Below, piece by piece: positions 1 to 10,142 of a DNA stretch of 28,233 nt. This DNA comes from Elysia marginata (lineage: Eukaryota; Mollusca; Gastropoda; Plakobranchidae). The position numbers and the translations under genes are program-made. A model generated the notes under the pieces. It was given only the letters and a program-made list of their open reading frames with translations. It searched no databases and was not told where the DNA came from. Each line of letters opens with the position of its first letter. Within the stretch, counting starts at the first letter, position 1. The stretch covers positions 305,877 through 334,109 of the forward strand of contig BMAT01001897.1 in the NCBI GenBank assembly GCA_019649035.1. The letters run 5' to 3'.

Positions 1-170
1 TCTTTGTCTGTCTCTTTATCTCTCTCTTACTTTCACTCTTTCTTTTAACTTCTCTCACACTTTATCTCTCTCTTGCTTTCTCTCTCTCTCTCTTACTTTC
101 TCTTACACGCTCTTGCTCTCTCTCTTTCTCTCTATCTCTCATGTTTTCTCCCTACCTCTCGATTTCTAGT
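1..170. repeat. Imperfect (TC)n pyrimidine tract
   Basis: The + strand is almost pure pyrimidine, built from TCTC runs interrupted by TTAC and TTTC steps. The open frames crossing it translate to Ser-Leu-rich low-complexity sequence and are not genes. The array probably continues upstream of the window, since its left edge is not seen. Confidence 0.9.
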
Positions 171-950
171 CCTTGTGCTTTTGTTTCTCTCTTATTTTCT
201 TCGACCATTGCCTCTGCCTCTGCCAAACCTACCTCTTCCTATATCCCGTCTGTGTATGCTGTCTTACTCTCCCGAATAACCCGAAACCCGAGAAATCGGA
301 CGCACGACCAATTCCATCTTCAGAGGAAAAAATTACTCTTGTAATGCCGATATCAATCACAGCTAACATCTCTCGCCATGCTATCGACGCGTCAGCCATT
401 ATAATAGAACAAACACACTTTAGGATTGGATAGAGATAGTCACACTGAATGTTTCCATATTCTCCCCCGGCCGCTATTCGGCCATCAATATCTTCGGCAA
501 GGCCTAGGCGACACTATACTAGCTAAACCTGGATCTGTGATTGTGGATGATAGCCTATAAGCTGTAAATTGAATCTTGAAATTGTCTTTGAGTCTCTCAT
601 ATCCATTCTCTCCACAAATTTTTTTATAAAAAATTTGGTTTATCTAGATGTGCTGTAATTATTAATTGATTTAACCCTATAAGCTTTGTCGGTCGATTTA
701 AAGGAAATTCCTATTTTTATAACTAATGCCTTGGTAAATTGTGACTAAAGAAAGGAATATTTAACACTTCTCGGGTTAAGATTATGATTGATTAGATATA
801 TCAGATGTGTTATTCTGTCCTTAAAATATGTATAGTATATAAATGTGATGTTTGGTATTCTTCTGATACTGTCAAAATAAATTGTTCTTTTTCATATCTG
901 TCTGCATCTGGTGTTACATGATTGTACTTGTGTCTCCATAAAACTGTTTG
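171..950. other. Unique AT-rich stretch, no gene seen
   Basis: This stretch has no recognisable exon, RNA gene or repeat. A small A/T hairpin (AAATTTTTT...AAAAAATTT) lies near 616-640. Short open frames at the left edge continue from the pyrimidine tract and have no coding look. It may be intergenic or intronic. Confidence 0.6.
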
Positions 951-954
951 CCCG

Positions 955-1110
955 CTACCTGCATGTTTGTCTGTCGGTTTGCCTATACTTAAATCTGTCT
1001 GTCTATCTCTGTCTCTCTCTCTGTCTCTATCTGTTTCATTGCCTTCGACTCTCCACCTCTCTTTGCATCTGCCTGTCCTTGCCTCTTCCAGTTCCCTACC
1101 TTATGATCTT
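955..1110. repeat. Degenerate (TCTG)n/(TC)n tract
   Basis: CTGTCTGT and CTCTCTCTGT steps run through a pyrimidine-rich + strand. Two overlapping frames give Leu-Ser-Cys repeats, which is typical of microsatellite translation rather than protein. Confidence 0.8.
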
Positions 1111-1356
1111 TGCATAGGTTGAAATATTTTGTCCTTCACAAATTGTTACTACCTTTCAGGGAAGGAAGAGAACCCACAGATAATGGTTATTGAAATCTTT
1201 TTTACCAATTTTTTTATTGCAATGAAAAAGAAGTTTCTTTGTAGTTCAGAACATAATTTAAAATTTAAATTTAAAAAGTTGTCTTTTTTTGTTTGAGTCT
1301 TCCCATCAAAACCCTCGTGAGCGACTGGGTATTATTTTAAAAGCAACTTAACTTTT

Positions 1357-1467
1357 GATATGGCTTAGCGGTAAAACACTCGCTCAGAGATCGGTAGGTG
1401 TGTGGTTCGATTCCCGGCCGAGTCAAATCAAGGACTTTAAAGTTTGTATTAGCAAATTAAAAAAAAA
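1357..1467 (+). mobile_element. SINE family A, head-only copy (A1)
   Basis: This is a tRNA-derived SINE head. It has an A-box-like TGGCTTAGCGG and a perfect B-box core GGTTCGATTCC, followed by GGCCGAGTCAAATCAAGGAC and AGTTTGTATTAGC. It then runs into an A-rich end (1458-1467). It matches the first third of the full copies at 2559 and 12131 but lacks their whole body and the GACTGGGACGTTAAA segment. The first ten bases of the head are diverged. TTTTAAAA-like words flank it at 1335 and 1472 but do not form a clean target-site duplication. It is non-coding. Compare the copy at 14120-14218, which stops at nearly the same point. Confidence 0.85.
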
Positions 1468-1588
1468 GCCGTTTTAAAACAAGTTCCGAAACGCTCATTA
1501 TACGAGAGTGTTAAATATAGGTTAGGAAATCGGCGAGTTTTTTTGAAGGTATGTGCTCAAGTCTGCAGTATATTTTCCGCCTGTATTT
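1468..1588. other. Short unique spacer
   Basis: This is sequence between the SINE A1 tail and a tandem repeat. No gene or structure is recognised. Confidence 0.5.
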
Positions 1589-1765
1589 AGGTGACCCCAC
1601 CCAATGCTGTGGTTTAAGTCCGTGATACATGTAATATTGGTCTATAGATGTTAAGGCTCCCTCACCTTTATGCTGTGTTATAAGTCAGTGGTATATTGGT
1701 ATAAAGATGCTTGGGCCACCTCACCTTTAAGCCCGGGGTATTTTGGTCAGTGCTTTGGTCAAACG
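1589..1765. repeat. Degenerate 60-65 bp tandem repeat, about 2.7 units
   Basis: Three successive units begin AGGTGACCCCACC (1589), AGGCTCCCTCACC (1654) and GGGCCACCTCACC (1713). Each continues with an ATGCTGTG...AAGTC...ATATTGGTNTANAGATG pattern. Units 1 and 2 are about 65 and 59 bp, and the third is partial. Divergence is substantial, so the array looks old. No reading frame of note runs through it. Confidence 0.7.
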
Positions 1766-1865
1766 ACGGTTATCCCGTGTTAAAAGTCCCTGTCATTTGT
1801 CCCTGCCTGTATCTATTATCACCAAACTTTTATTCTGTGTTTTTAAAGGCCGAGAGTTCAAGAAA

Positions 1866-2000
1866 GTTGAAAGAGAAATGAGAGAGAGGGAGGAGAGTGA
1901 GTGAGAGAGAGAAAAAAAAGAAAGAGAGAGAGAGGAAGAGAGAGAGGGAGAGAGAGAGAGGGGGGAGAGAGAGAGAGAGTGAGAGAGAGGGAGACGTAGG
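1866..2000. repeat. (GA)n microsatellite
   Basis: This is a purine-only + strand of GAGAGA with GGGA and AAAA interruptions. The minus-strand frames here are Ser-Leu-rich translations of the repeat. It extends raggedly at both ends. Confidence 0.92.
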
Positions 2001-2544
2001 ATGAGCTCGACAGAGAAAGGATAGAAAATGCGAAAAAGAAAACGATTGCTAGAACTTTTATGTAACAGGTTCTGCAACCTGAAAATGCTGCGGTATATCT
2101 CAATCTTTCAGTTTTTCCTGTAACATTTTTAGAACCGCCACAAATATATATAAAGTATAAATATATTTTACATGCTTTCTGAAAGGACGGATATAGGATA
2201 TAATTATCCATAGTCCTTTTGAGATCAAAGGGTAGCCACCACATACTTCCTCCATTCACATCTGTCTCGGGCGACCCGATTGAGTTCGTTCCATGTCTTA
2301 CCTGACTTTAATCTTTCACTTTCCATTGAATTCCTCCAGACACCCCGTGGTCTTTGCCACAAAAGCAACATAAAACCTACGTATTGCCGTTTTATAAATA
2401 CATTTCAAGTTCAAGGTCAACCAAACCAAGACTATCCTAAGCCTTTTAGGTACATGTATCTAGCATCATTGCAGGCCGGAAGTTAGGTTCAACACCTGTT
2501 TGAAGTTCTCAATGTACGTGCTCTTCGTCATCATCTCACCGTGT
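2001..2544. other. Unique stretch, no gene seen
   Basis: This is AT-rich DNA with an AT-dinucleotide patch near 2140-2170. No conserved exon or RNA is recognised. It ends at the target-site duplication of SINE A2. Confidence 0.55.
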
Positions 2545-2558
2545 CTACAAAAGTGAGA

Positions 2559-2862
2559 CCGGCTCTGTGGCCTAGCGGTAAGACACTCGCTCAGAGATCA
2601 GGAGGTGCGTGGTTCGATCTACGGCCGAGTCAAACCAAGGCCTTTAAAATTGGTATCAGCAGCTGATCCGCCTAGTGTCTGGCATTATGGATTTAGTATA
2701 AAGTCTGGTCGGCCTGGTGTCAGGATAATCTAACTGGGTATGGTACACGCAAGCGCTCCTTACATCACAATGTGGCAGCACGCTTTCAATTGTCCCAAGC
2801 GCCGTCTCTTATATAACCTCGAAGTTGACTGGAACGTTAAAAATTCAAAACAACCAACCAAA
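2559..2862 (+). mobile_element. SINE family A, full-length copy with 14-bp TSD (A2)
   Basis: This is a 304-bp tRNA-derived SINE. The head carries TGGCCTAGCGG (A box) and GGTTCGATCT (B-box-like). The body contains AGCAGCTGATCCGCCTAGTG and AAGCGCTCCTTACATCACAA. The 3' segment reads GTTGACTGGAACGTTAAAAA, and the tail is CAACCAACCAAA. The 14-bp sequence CTACAAAAGTGAGA lies directly on both sides (2545-2558 and 2863-2876), which is the signature of target-primed reverse transcription. It is non-autonomous and would depend on a partner LINE that is not seen here. It is the best-bounded element in the window and defines family A. Confidence 0.95.
2568..2620 (+). promoter_or_regulatory. Internal Pol III promoter (A and B boxes) of SINE A2
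   Basis: The A box TGGCCTAGCGG is at 2568-2578 and the B box GGTTCGATCT at 2611-2620. Both match type-2 Pol III consensus closely (TGGCNNAGTGG and GGTTCGANNCC), with a T-A change at the end of the B box. Spacing is tRNA-like. Activity is unknown. Confidence 0.7.
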
Positions 2863-2876
2863 CTACAAAAGTGAGA

Positions 2877-3323
2877 TGAAGAGGAACTTAATTTATGCAC
2901 TCCCACCTGTCATGCGATACTCGTTGCTCCTCACGCATTCAAACGATAAAAAAAGCCAAGGGGAGTCGCATCAGACAGTGCCATAAACATGGGGCGACCA
3001 CACAGGTACCTAGTTACATGTGTAAATTAGTAATTAATCACCGTAAGTTGAGCTAGCTGTTTTCAAACTGTTCATACAAGAAAGCCGAGCCAGCAGGAAG
3101 GGTGTGGAAGGTGGAAAAGAGGGGAGGGGGGACGAGAGAAGACAATACGTGTAAAACTGCTTCCCAGTGTGTGGCAACGGTAAATGAGAGATGTGACTGT
3201 GCATATAAGCCCCCTTACCTAAACAGTTTTATAGGACTATGCAGTGCACAAAGACATTGGTTTAATTTGGAGCTAAATATGTAGATGTAGACTTTTCTAT
3301 CTTACAAGTACTTCTACACCCAC
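2877..3323. other. Unique stretch, no gene seen
   Basis: This is mixed sequence with a purine-rich patch near 3105-3140. A 60-residue open frame at 3102-3284 resembles no family I know and has no supporting context. Confidence 0.5.
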
Positions 3324-3350
3324 ATACTACTACTTCTACCACTGCTGCTG

Positions 3351-3383
<33 letters not shown>

Positions 3384-3533
3384 ACTACTACTACTACTAC
3401 TACTATTACTAATACTACTACTACTACTACCACCACCACCATCACTACTCCTACTGCTACTACTACTACTCCTGCTACCATCACTACTACTACTACTACT
3501 ACAACAACTACTCCTACTACTTCTACTACTACA

Positions 3534-3587
<54 letters not shown>

Positions 3588-3760
3588 GCTGCTACCATCA
3601 CTACTACTACTACTACTACAACTACTCCTACTACTTCTACTACTACAACTACTACTACTACTGCTATTACTACTACTACTACCATCACTACTACAACTAC
3701 CCCTACTACTTCTACTACTACTCCTACTACTACTTCTACTACTACTAATACTACCACCAC
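3324..3760. repeat. (ACT)n trinucleotide array, about 440 bp, with higher-order structure
   Basis: The tract is almost uninterrupted CTA/ACT triplets with point variants (CTG, ATC, ACC, CAA, TCT). On the minus strand it translates to a poly-Val frame of about 160 residues (3314-3796), which is an artefact. The variant block CTACCATCACT recurs at 3475, 3592 and 3679. Each time it is followed by runs, ACAACTACNCCTACTAC and TTCTACTAC, so segments of about 117 and 87 bp have been duplicated within the array. Confidence 0.95.
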
Positions 3761-5202
3761 AGTAGTAAAATTACCATCGCACCTTGAACAGTGCATCTAC
3801 TAAACATTAGTGTAACCCACACAGGATTCTTGATGGTCTAACAAGCCGGCCAGAATTGTTATATTTTCGGACTATTCCGACTTCAACCGAGACAGTAACA
3901 TTATAACATTATACACTATATGCCAGCAATTGCGACCTCCGACAGAATATCTCGTGGGCACCGTATCCTCTGACGATCCATTTAGGCTTACTTGAAATAT
4001 TGTGGCCTTATAAAATGCGCCTCAACCACCAGCAGGCATTTAAACTCGAACTGGCGATAAGAGGAAAAAAAACAATACCACAATTTTTAGCCCACAAAGA
4101 ATACCAAACATCTAATTTTTTTTAACCAAATCTAAACGCAAATTAAGAAAGCGCGCTTTTATTCATCTTGAAGATAGATTGATCGGCTCCGTCCTCTTTA
4201 CCACTACAATAATAGGTGAAGATGGGAACAGAAATATATTGTCACTTTACATATTCGCTAAGCAATTAGTTGATTGAAACATGATTTAAATTTTCTGAGA
4301 GAAATGGCATGATAAAGCTATCCATTTGATTGGTTGCTTGCCTTCGTGCATTATTTATTCTGTTCGAAGTGGCCTGTGTTCCACGGGGGGTTTCTGTCGT
4401 GACTGAGGGCTAGAAGAGTCAGACACTCTAAGGGAATTAGCTGAATAGGATACAGAAGCTAACAGAACTTACAATGATTATTTTTATACACACACAAAGC
4501 TCTGGACAGTTGATCCATAGGTAATATAACTCAGTGAAAAAAATATTATTATTGCTCAGAAAGGATCTGAGAAATCTGTTTCTATTGACCAACCAGGTTT
4601 TTTAAAATAAATTTTTAATTTATATCGTTTTTTTTTTGCAGAAATAAATTTGATGATTGATTTTTAGGGTTTTGAAATTTTTGCAAACACAGGAACAAAC
4701 AAGACAAAGAAACGAAAATATTGTCACGTTTTAAGCTCCAGATAGTTTCCAACAATATTTATGAAAAAAGAGCTTTTAGTTAAATCGCTCCCAAGTTTTG
4801 GAATCAACGAGTTATTCATAATCTCGACACCCAATTCGTTTCATGTTCAATCCTTTGCTGAAAACACATCTTTTTTATGTGTAACTATAACAAGTTAAGA
4901 ATTAACTTTCAGTTTTTTTTTTAAATAATTAAAATAAACTAAAATACACGTGTAATGTTTGATGCCCTGGTGTATATGATGCACAACCCAAATGGCATGG
5001 AAAGAAAAGGGTTTTACGCTAATAATTTTTTAAAGATTAGATCTAGTTGCTTATTTGATTTTTTCTGGAACACAAACAAAGTTTTTATATAAATTTACTA
5101 TTAAGAGTTCATGAATTTGAAACATGCTATAGAATATTAAAATTTAATGGAAAAACTGCGATAACTAAAAAACTACAGCTGAGCGCATTAATAGAAAATT
5201 TG
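3761..5202. other. Unique AT-rich stretch of about 1.4 kb, no gene seen
   Basis: No exon, RNA gene or repeat is recognised. T- and A-homopolymers are frequent (for example 4628-4638 and 4913-4922). Open frames are short and unremarkable. Confidence 0.55.
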
Positions 5203-5365
5203 CGCGCCAACGACGATAACGTATGACGAAATAACACCCATAGGTAGACGATTGGCTGTCGCTCGCCCATCAGCCATCGTGGATTTCCTCCGCTATGGGC
5301 TTCGTCCTTCTGAGCGGGCCTGTAGCGCACAAGATCGAATGCCTTTCGCCAGTGCGCGCTAGAGA
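5203..5365 (-). repeat. Dispersed repeat family F, copy 1
   Basis: Read on the minus strand, this segment matches the + strand at about 21645-21840. Shared blocks include TCGTCATACGTTATCG against ACGTCATACGTTATCG, and CCGCTCAGAAGGACGAAGCC against CCGTTCAGAAGGAGAAAGCC. Another is CCTATGGGTGTTATT against CGATAGGCGTTGTTA. A 67-residue minus-strand frame (5127-5330) overlaps it, but the second copy does not keep an equivalent frame, so it is read as a non-coding repeat. It is GC-richer than its surroundings, with a GCGCGC word near each end. The type of element is unknown. Confidence 0.7.
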
Positions 5366-6059
5366 TGGGACAATACTCATAGACACCTTAAGGACACGCA
5401 CCGTGCCTCACTACGCGTACGTGAAAATCGAAAAGTAGGTCGAGAAAACTCAAAAAAATAATGAAACCAGTTTCTAAAAATAAACCCACAGACGATCCCG
5501 TCATACTCACGCGTTGCTGCTTAAAGTCCGTTCTACTTTTGCTTTACTGTTTATATCATTCACTATTTATTTTATCAAGGAATTCCATGAACAGATAAAT
5601 TTTCCCCCTTTATTTATATTCATTATACATTTAATGAACATATATTGTAAAAAAAGGAAACAGTAAATTCATCATTCTAATCTATAGTTACTTGGACTAA
5701 TCGAGGCCTGTGAAAATTGGACTGTTGGATCATGCCTTTTCATTATTTGTTACTGTCGTTCAGCTAAAATATTACTTTTTATGGCCTACACATTTGTCAG
5801 CTAGCAAAATTTTCCCGAGCTAGAGTTAAAACAAGGACTCAGCTAGACAGGTCCTTTTTCTAATAACATACACACGGAAAAAATGAATGTTGTAAAAGAT
5901 TGCTTCTTTGATTAAAAATAATTCTCAAACAGAGTTGCGTTAAGTACTTTTCGAACTAAACCAGAACAAAGTTATTGTATTTGTACTTTGTAGTAAGTCT
6001 TCCTTCACCGAAGGCAGTCTCAAGACTTTGAATATTTCTCCCAGTATACCAATATATGC
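5366..6059. other. Unique stretch, no gene seen
   Basis: This is AT-rich DNA without a recognisable exon or repeat. Confidence 0.5.
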
Positions 6060-6315
6060 CAGAAAAAAATTCAACTCATACTGCCGAACATTACAGTACA
6101 GCCGCCTGTTCGTTTTAGGCGCTCAAATACTAACATTCCAAAATTTAAAGGACTGCTTTTAGTCAAGTACCCATTTTCAGGTGTGCGGACTGAGGAAAGT
6201 ATGGATGTATTGCTTTAGAAAGGCAATCACAACACGAGTCGTAGAACTAAAGAATCGAACCCGCGATCGTCGTATCATGAGTCCGACATGGAACACCACT
6301 GAGCCACGCTGCTCC
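6060..6315 (-). mobile_element. SINE family B, diverged copy (B1)
   Basis: On the minus strand the head begins near 6315 with GGAGCAGCGTGGCTCAGTGG, a perfect A box (TGGCTCAGTGG). It continues through a GTCGGACTCATGATACGACG anticodon-arm-like segment and then the B box GGTTCGATTC. The body aligns with the copy at 7283: TTGTGATTGCCTT, CAGTCCGCACACCTG, AATGGGTAC and GAGCGCC correspond to TTGCAATTGCCTT, GAGTCCAACCACCTG, AAGGGTACC and AAGCGCC. The 3' limit is uncertain because similarity fades below about 6090. A 78-residue minus-strand frame here is incidental. Confidence 0.8.
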
Positions 6316-7195
6316 ACGACCAGTCCTACCCGCACCACATAACCGCACAAATAGTCGTGATTTAGTCGTCCATAGCATCCAATAATAATGTCAGTATTTT
6401 GTGTGTAAGGCAATAGATATACGTAGATACTTTCTTTATGATCAATCTTATATTTAAGAACAATTTTTAGCGTCTAAAACTATATTTTCCTTCACTGACC
6501 CGGCGCAGCTATTCTCAGGACATCAAAATAATGGAAACCTTTATGTTACACTAAAGAAATAATAAAACAAGTTTTAGCAGTTTGGGGTACTGGACCACCG
6601 CAAGCTGAGAAAAAATTGAGGAAAGTCTGAAGGAACAAAGATAGAAGTCAATCTATAGGGGGGTAGAATTGCCTCGCGACTCAGTAATGAAATGACCATC
6701 ATTTCGCTTGATTAACCAATAAAGAAGATGGAATTCCCTTAGGGAAGGAGAAGATGGGTAGCCAAATGACCTATCTTCGCAAGTCCAAGACATTGGGGGT
6801 TGTTGGAAAAGAAATATATGTACTCTAAGAATGAAAGACATTGACTTGCATACTTTTTTTTTAACCCCTGTGCCATTGTTCTAAATCTATGAAAACGACC
6901 CGGTTGGTTAGCAGTGGTTTAGTAATTGCCTTTAGCTTAATTCAACATTTGTCTTTTTTCTTTCTTTTTATTTTAAATTCTTTTTATTAACTTTTTTTTA
7001 GTATATTTCAACTTTAATCTCATACGTTTTAGATTTTCTTCTTTTTTTCTCCACAGAGTTAAAAACGTTTATACTTAGTTTTCTAACCCTACGCTTCAAT
7101 GAATCGCAAGGGGAGCACTCCACACATGCCCAGTTCATGCCCGGTCACTCGCATACATGCTTTGTGGGTATGTCAGATAAATTTGTTTCAAGTTT
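6316..7195. other. Unique stretch, no gene seen
   Basis: This is AT-rich DNA with T-rich patches around 6950-7060. The 62-residue minus-strand frame at 6653-6841 matches nothing I know. Confidence 0.5.
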
Positions 7196-7276
7196 GGAGA
7201 GAGAGAGTGAGAGAGAGAGAGACAGAGAGAGAGAGAGTGTGTGTGTGAGTAGATCGATCGATCGATCGATCGATAT
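7196..7276. repeat. Compound microsatellite (GA)n-(GT)n-(GATC)n
   Basis: A GAGA run passes into GTGTGTGTGAGT and then a perfect self-complementary GATCGATC array at about 7252-7274. The last part is a perfect palindrome and can extrude. It sits immediately upstream of SINE B2. Confidence 0.92.
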
Positions 7277-7282
7277 ATGAAT

Positions 7283-7626
7283 AGGGACCGCGTGGTAGAG
7301 TGGTTAGCCCGTCGGACTCGTGATCCGGCGGTTGCGGGTTCGATTCCCAAACATTCCATGTTGCAATTGCCTTGGGAAAACAATTTACCCCAATTTTCCC
7401 GAGTCCAACCACCTGTGAAAAGGGTACCCACCAACAGGCAGCGCTTGAATTTGTGATTTTATAAGCGCCTGCAAAATCCTTCATAGGGGTAAAAAAGTGG
7501 CTCTCAAATTTACTGGTTTGCTGGGGCATTAGGGCCCTGCTCTGTGGCGACAGTTACGTTGAGTAACGAAGCCAAATTTCCCGAAAGGGATTAATATGGT
7601 CTAACAAAAGTAAAACAAAAAACAAG
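7283..7626 (+). mobile_element. SINE family B, long copy (B2)
   Basis: This SINE of about 345 bp has a well-kept tRNA-like head. The A box is TGGTAGAGTGG (7293-7303) and the B box is GGTTCGATTCC (7337-7347). Between them lies a foldable anticodon arm TCGGA-CTCGTGA-TCCGG, whose loop would place CGT at the anticodon (Thr-like). The acceptor end does not pair, so it is not a functional tRNA. The body includes CAACCACCTGTGAAAAGGGT and CTCTGTGGCGACAGTTACG. The end is an A-rich AAAGTAAAACAAAAAACAAG tail. Flanks share GATATAT-like words but no clean duplication. Minus-strand frames over it are incidental. Confidence 0.9.
7293..7347 (+). promoter_or_regulatory. Internal Pol III promoter (A and B boxes) of SINE B2
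   Basis: The A box TGGTAGAGTGG (7293-7303) and B box GGTTCGATTCC (7337-7347) match the type-2 consensus closely, with tRNA-like spacing. This is the best-conserved Pol III promoter in the window. Transcription is not shown by sequence alone. Confidence 0.75.
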
Positions 7627-7930
7627 CAAAGATTTATCGATGGATATATATAAGATCAACAGGCAGATAAAACCTCATACTATGTCTTTAATTATTGTGT
7701 TTAGGCCCTTCACAGTTCAAACAACATCGCCACAAAAAGTACTAAATCTAGATCTAGATCTACATTAGTGCATTACTATTAAAAGCCAGGAAGAAACTCT
7801 GTAATTTACTCGTGAGTCGTAACTCAGTCTATCACTCTAGCTGGATACTGAAACCTTTAGTCCCTCCTAGACCCACATCCCTCCGCACTATCTACAACCA
7901 AAACAAACTTCAAATAATTGAAATATTGTA
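7627..7930. other. Unique stretch between SINEs
   Basis: No gene is seen. A small CTAGATCTAGATCTAGATC-type palindromic run lies at about 7747-7763. Confidence 0.5.
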
Positions 7931-8079
7931 AAGGTATGAAATTAGCAGTGGAGAGAAGTAGGCTTTTTAGTGGAAATGTCCGAAATGTCTGCCCTTGGTA
8001 TGATCCGAACCTTCGACTTATAGATGCTTCGGCACCCACCGCCTTGCCACTTAGAGAAACATAGCTTAAACCATGTCGC
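7931..8079 (-). mobile_element. tRNA-derived SINE family E, copy 1
   Basis: On the minus strand it reads AAGCTATGTTTCTCTAAGTGGCAAGGCGGTGGGTGCC and onward (quoted as words: TGGCAAGGCGG is A-box-like), then AAGTCGAAGGTTCGGATCAT (B-box-like). It aligns over about 145 bp with 19059-19200; shared + strand blocks are TATAGATGCTT, GGCACCCACC, CTTG, CAC and TAGAGAAACATAGCTTA. Both copies run to AAGGTAT at their 3' side. Only these two copies are seen, and no target-site duplication was found. Confidence 0.72.
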
Positions 8080-9607
8080 CACTACGCTCCTTAAAAACAA
8101 ACTTCAGCCTTCCCTATCACCGCGTGTCCGTCGCCACTGTTCTTCCGATAACGGCATCTTTTGAAACATTGTCAATCCGGGGAAGTTGACGTTTCTAGGG
8201 TCAAAGGTAAGGTTTGTGTGGTGTTTGTCTAACGTCGTCTAGAAACGGCCTGTGCCTGACACTAACAGGCTTGGGTTTCCCTTTGCCCCTGTCTTCATCT
8301 TCTCAGTCCAAACTCTACACATGTGCAATAATTATATAGCCCAGCGTTGACTTATTGCGTTAATGTTATTTTTAATTTTGGCATCGCTCAGTCGGTGCAC
8401 ACTAGATAGAACACTGTACAGATAACAATGACGGTACATTGTACACCATGTTCCTAATACCTAGTATGAGCTAAAATGATTGTAAATAATTAATTAGCAC
8501 TTTCTTGCTTGCCACCTACTTCTACACCGGCTGTCTGAAGTAACATAATTATTATTGTCTTGAGAATAGGCCTATAAGTTTTGATTTTGTTTTGCTATGA
8601 AGCAAAGGGCAACTGTAAACCAACCAGGAAAGTCGAAATTGAAGATGAAAATACAACTGTAAATGGAAAGAAGGTTCAGGCTTTTTGTTTTCCGTGTTCA
8701 AAGAAAGAGTAGAATAAAAGAGAGATAAAGCTGAACATGTACACATTTCTTCGTGGTTGGTAACCCCCCCCCCCTCCCTTTTTTAATCTAGATAAAGGGA
8801 GTTCATTGAAAAGAGTTCTTTACCGGGTCCATCTTTGACGTCTAGAACCCCTAACCTCAGAACAGACAAAATAAAGCTACGCGTGGTCTTGTTAAAAAGG
8901 ACAGGACGCGGGGCTGGGGGCAATGGGTTTGCGAGTGAGTGGTGCGGGTTCGAAAACAATACCTAAGAATATTATGCAATGTTGTGACTTTTTATTTGTT
9001 TATTTTTTTTCTCAAATGTTTGCCTTGTCTAAAGATTTGATAGTTGTCTCTCTTCTAATATAATTTTACCGGTTTTTTTCTTTACAGAATTAGATATCTT
9101 GTTTTGCCATTATTGATGCTAGATTTCCATGCCTTGAATATTTAACTATAAACTTATGCTGTTTCAGTTTTGTTATATTTGTAAAATTGTGTTTTAGATT
9201 TGAGAACTAATATTGTGAATACTACATGACTTTACATGTCAAATAGAAATCATACAAAATGAACGTATCAAGCCCTTTGTATGAAAAGAAAGATAACTTA
9301 TCTTTTTAACGTCTTGTGCTATAAGTCCCTCAAAGAAATAAGTAAGGGGCGTCATTTAAGTCTTTCTGTGGTCTACAGCGACGAATTATTTTATCGGTAT
9401 GCATTTGTCCTTTCCCCTGTTTTTGTTTTTCTTTTTTGTTCGAAAATTTATGAAGCGGCGTAATTATGAAGTCCTTAATATGTTGGCAAACTCAACATCC
9501 CTCAACTGACCATTATTCACCGTTTCCCAAGCCAGGGCATGCTTTTCGTGAACCACACACCAAGAAACGAAAGAGGAATGCGCACTTTTTATAGCGATCC
9601 TAATCTT
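8080..9607. other. Unique stretch of about 1.5 kb, no gene seen
   Basis: This is AT-rich DNA with a C11-12 homopolymer near 8764-8775. Near 8900-8960 a GGTGCGGGTTCGAAA word resembles a lone B box, but no SINE body follows. Short open frames are uninformative. Confidence 0.5.
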
Positions 9608-9845
9608 CTAATTAGAGCGATGGTGCCATCGGCATCGCGGTTGACCACTACCTGAGAGGTCCTGAGTTCGATCCCTAGTCAGGGGAATCCCCTGTGCCCA
9701 CCCAGCAACTGATAGGTTGCTAGGTGTCTTAAGAATCGGCGAAAGTAAAGGCGACGAGGAAAGCAATGGCAATCTACACCACTTTGCTGTGTGCTTGAAA
9801 AGCAAGGCCGATCCTACTCATTGTTCCCTTACGCCCGTCTAGAGA
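9608..9845 (+). mobile_element. tRNA-derived SINE family C, single copy
   Basis: The head has GCGGTTGACCACTACCTGAG and a B-box-like GAGTTCGATCCC, followed by a short CAGGGGAATCCCCTG palindrome. The body reads CCCACCCAGCAACTGATAGG and AAAGCAATGGCAATCTACAC, and it ends near CGTCTAGAGAATAGG. This is the usual style of a diverged tRNA-related SINE with an unrelated body. There is no second copy in the window, so its boundaries are approximate. It shares no obvious body with families A, B, D or E. Confidence 0.65.
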
Positions 9846-9894
9846 ATAGGAAAGTGTACTATATATTTTTATGTTATATACTTAAATGATCAAA

Positions 9895-10142
9895 CCGCTC
9901 TACATGGGCTCCATGTTAGGCCATTACCAACCAAATTACCTTCTGAGCAGCAGCAGTTAAAGCCCGTTATTATGGCATACTTATAAGATATTTCACTGCC
10001 TATGTTCGAGTACTCATTTAGCACCTGAGTGAGGCGAGGAAATGTGCTTTCTCAAAGATTAAATCAGACCTGCCTAATCAAGACTCGAACCCCGAGCCTC
10101 CCGGTCTCAGAGCTGAGTGGCTTCCAAGATGCCACACGTGCT
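9895..10142 (-). mobile_element. tRNA-derived SINE family D, copy 1
   Basis: The minus-strand head has GTGTGGCATCTTGGAAGCC, then CTCTGAGACCGGGAGGCTC and a B box GGTTCGAGTCT. The body (+ strand words) includes ACCAACCAAATTACCTTCTG, CAGCAGTTAAAGC, TTTCACTG, GAGTACTCATT and CCTGAGTG. The same blocks occur in order at 20012-20262 and, in part, at 25245-25366. It is therefore a dispersed family in the same orientation at all three sites. Confidence 0.82.

Noticed and set aside
3314-3796. 160-residue poly-valine minus-strand frame
   Set aside because: It is a direct translation of the ACT array. There is no non-repetitive domain and no gene context.
7283-7356. A functional tRNA gene (Thr-like, CGT)
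   Set aside because: The anticodon arm and boxes look good, but the acceptor stem does not pair and a SINE body follows. It is tRNA-derived, not a tRNA gene.
8935-8960. Isolated B-box-like word GGTGCGGGTTCGAAA
   Set aside because: There is no convincing A box, body or second copy, so it is too little to call a SINE.
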